Source: CAYRIF01 sp964424205 (GTDB lineage Bacteria; Bacteroidota; Bacteroidia; Cytophagales; Cyclobacteriaceae). From it: a DNA stretch of 15,044 bases. The position numbers were made by a program, and so were the translations under genes. Numbering within the stretch: the first letter of the stretch is position 1; each line of letters starts with the position of its first letter. Of the stretch, positions 14,357 to 15,044 are shown one piece after another. The notes under the pieces were generated by a model. The model saw nothing but the letters and a program-made list of their open reading frames with translations. It had not been told where the DNA came from and searched no databases. The stretch lies in the NCBI GenBank assembly GCA_964424205.1, contig CAYRIF010000063.1, positions 1 through 15,044 of the forward strand. Direction: 5' to 3'.

Positions 14357-14888
14357 CTCACCACGCAGACAGGAATTACTCAAAACTGCAGGTTTTACTT
14401 TTGAAATCAAGGTCATTGAGACAGACGAATCATTTCCAGATACTATGCCCGTGCTAGCAGTAGCACGGTATGTGGCGCAAAAAAAAGCCAATGCCTTTGC
14501 AGGAAAAATAAACGATGAAATTATCATTACCGCCGACACCATGGTCATAGCAGAGAATGAAGCATTGGGGAAGCCAAAGAATGAGACCGAAGCTAAAATT
14601 ATGCTACAAAAGCTATCTGGAAAATCACACCAAGTCATTACTGGTGTTTGCATTTTCAGCAAAGAGAAAGAAGTGACATTTGACGAAACTACAGAAGTGT
14701 TTTTGAAAACACTTACAGCTACTGAAATCGACTATTATGTAGCGCATTTCCAACCATTCGACAAAGCTGGCGCCTATGGTATTCAGGAATGGATTGGCAT
14801 GATTGGCATTGAAAAAATCATTGGATCCTATTATAATGTAATGGGGCTGCCCACACATCGGGTATATGAGGTTTTGATGGGTTTTTGA
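14322..14888 (+). CDS. maf: Maf family nucleotide pyrophosphatase (YhdE-type)
   Basis: Hydrolyses non-canonical or selected nucleoside triphosphates to monophosphates plus PPi; the YhdE subgroup acts on dTTP/UTP and modified pyrimidine nucleotides, and Maf overproduction inhibits septum formation in Bacillus. The length of 188 residues is normal. Motifs: LILASNSPRRQELL (7-20, the substrate-phosphate SxRR loop), ETD near 33, TADTMV (70-75, with Asp72 the likely general base), GKPKNETEA (83-91), SGKSHQVITGV (99-109) and DKAGAYGIQ (147-155), the last being the signature that separates YhdE-type from YceF-type members. It starts at ATG 14322 within the end of the DUF1015 gene (35-nt overlap); the MNFHRTLILASNSPRR start fits the family. 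Confidence 0.95.
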   Translation: MNFHRTLILASNSPRRQELLKTAGFTFEIKVIETDESFPDTMPVLAVARYVAQKKANAFAGKINDEIIITADTMVIAENEALGKPKNETEAKIMLQKLSGKSHQVITGVCIFSKEKEVTFDETTEVFLKTLTATEIDYYVAHFQPFDKAGAYGIQEWIGMIGIEKIIGSYYNVMGLPTHRVYEVLMGF

Positions 14889-15044
14889 TTTACTTTCGTC
14901 AAATTTTTCTTATCACGGAATAGAAAATTAGCATATATATTAATTCTTATACCATTTTAACATGTTATTTCATAATACAGAGAACTAGTTAGGGTCTGCT
15001 GAAAAACGCTAATATGTTGATTATCAAGTAATTAATTGTAGTTC
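14889..15044. other. Gene-free right edge with insertion-sequence-end-like motif
   Basis: 156 nt of AT-rich sequence after maf with no open reading frame of note. At 14991-15009 the string agggtctgctgaaaaacgc resembles the terminal inverted repeat at the start of several transposase-bearing insertion sequences. No transposase or second end is inside the window, so this is only a candidate boundary of an element lying beyond the right edge. No clear terminator for maf is visible. Confidence 0.3.

Noticed and set aside
1..15044. CRISPR array, tRNA, rRNA, defence or toxin-antitoxin system
   Set aside because: No regularly spaced direct repeats, no cloverleaf with T-loop consensus in the gaps, and no recognisable defence or toxin domains in any supported reading frame.

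Overview
The window reads as chromosomal DNA of a low-GC, gliding-type member of the Bacteroidota (Cytophagales/Saprospirales-like). The evidence is a TonB-dependent receptor with the Bacteroidota-type N-terminal CarboxypepD-reg domain, a GldC gliding protein, the ftsX-DUF3098-uppP-truB-ribF gene order typical of that phylum, a perfect TAnnTTTG -7 promoter element, and weak or absent Shine-Dalgarno sequences. A run of exactly 100 N (11119-11218) marks an assembly gap.

Left part, minus strand (1-5430): a compact envelope/housekeeping operon runs right to left as ftsX, a DUF3098 membrane protein, uppP, truB, ribF and then gldC after 35 nt. Junctions are abutting (TAAATG), overlapping (ATGA) or 2-5 nt apart. 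A Bacteroidota-type promoter sits just upstream of ftsX. Beyond gldC lies the N-terminal half of a TonB-dependent receptor that runs off the left edge; being open at the edge, it is easily missed.

Middle (5431-8510): a minus-strand pair encodes an ECF sigma factor and a one-TM anti-sigma-like protein, closed by a clear intrinsic terminator and preceded by an ECF-like promoter candidate. A 474-nt gap contains an imperfect 19-nt inverted repeat but no gene. It is followed by a plus-strand lipoprotein of an uncharacterised secreted family, whose stop lies 2 nt from the convergent stop of fdhA inside a perfect 12-bp palindrome.

Right part (8513-15044): a minus-strand operon encodes an NAD(+)-linked, molybdenum/tungsten formate dehydrogenase. 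The diaphorase subunit carries NuoE-like and NuoF-like parts in one chain, and the catalytic subunit is NuoG/FdhF-like with a Cys at the metal site; its extreme N-terminus is lost in the gap. Divergent from it are a DUF1015 gene and an overlapping maf nucleotide pyrophosphatase gene, separated from the fdh operon by a palindrome-rich 190-nt control region. The last 156 nt hold no gene but contain a motif resembling an insertion-sequence end.

I found no CRISPR, tRNA, rRNA, defence cassette or complete mobile element. The least explained items are the lipoprotein family, the hairpin in the 474-nt gap, the sigma/anti-sigma pair with an unknown regulon, and the fused-architecture formate dehydrogenase without visible accessory genes.
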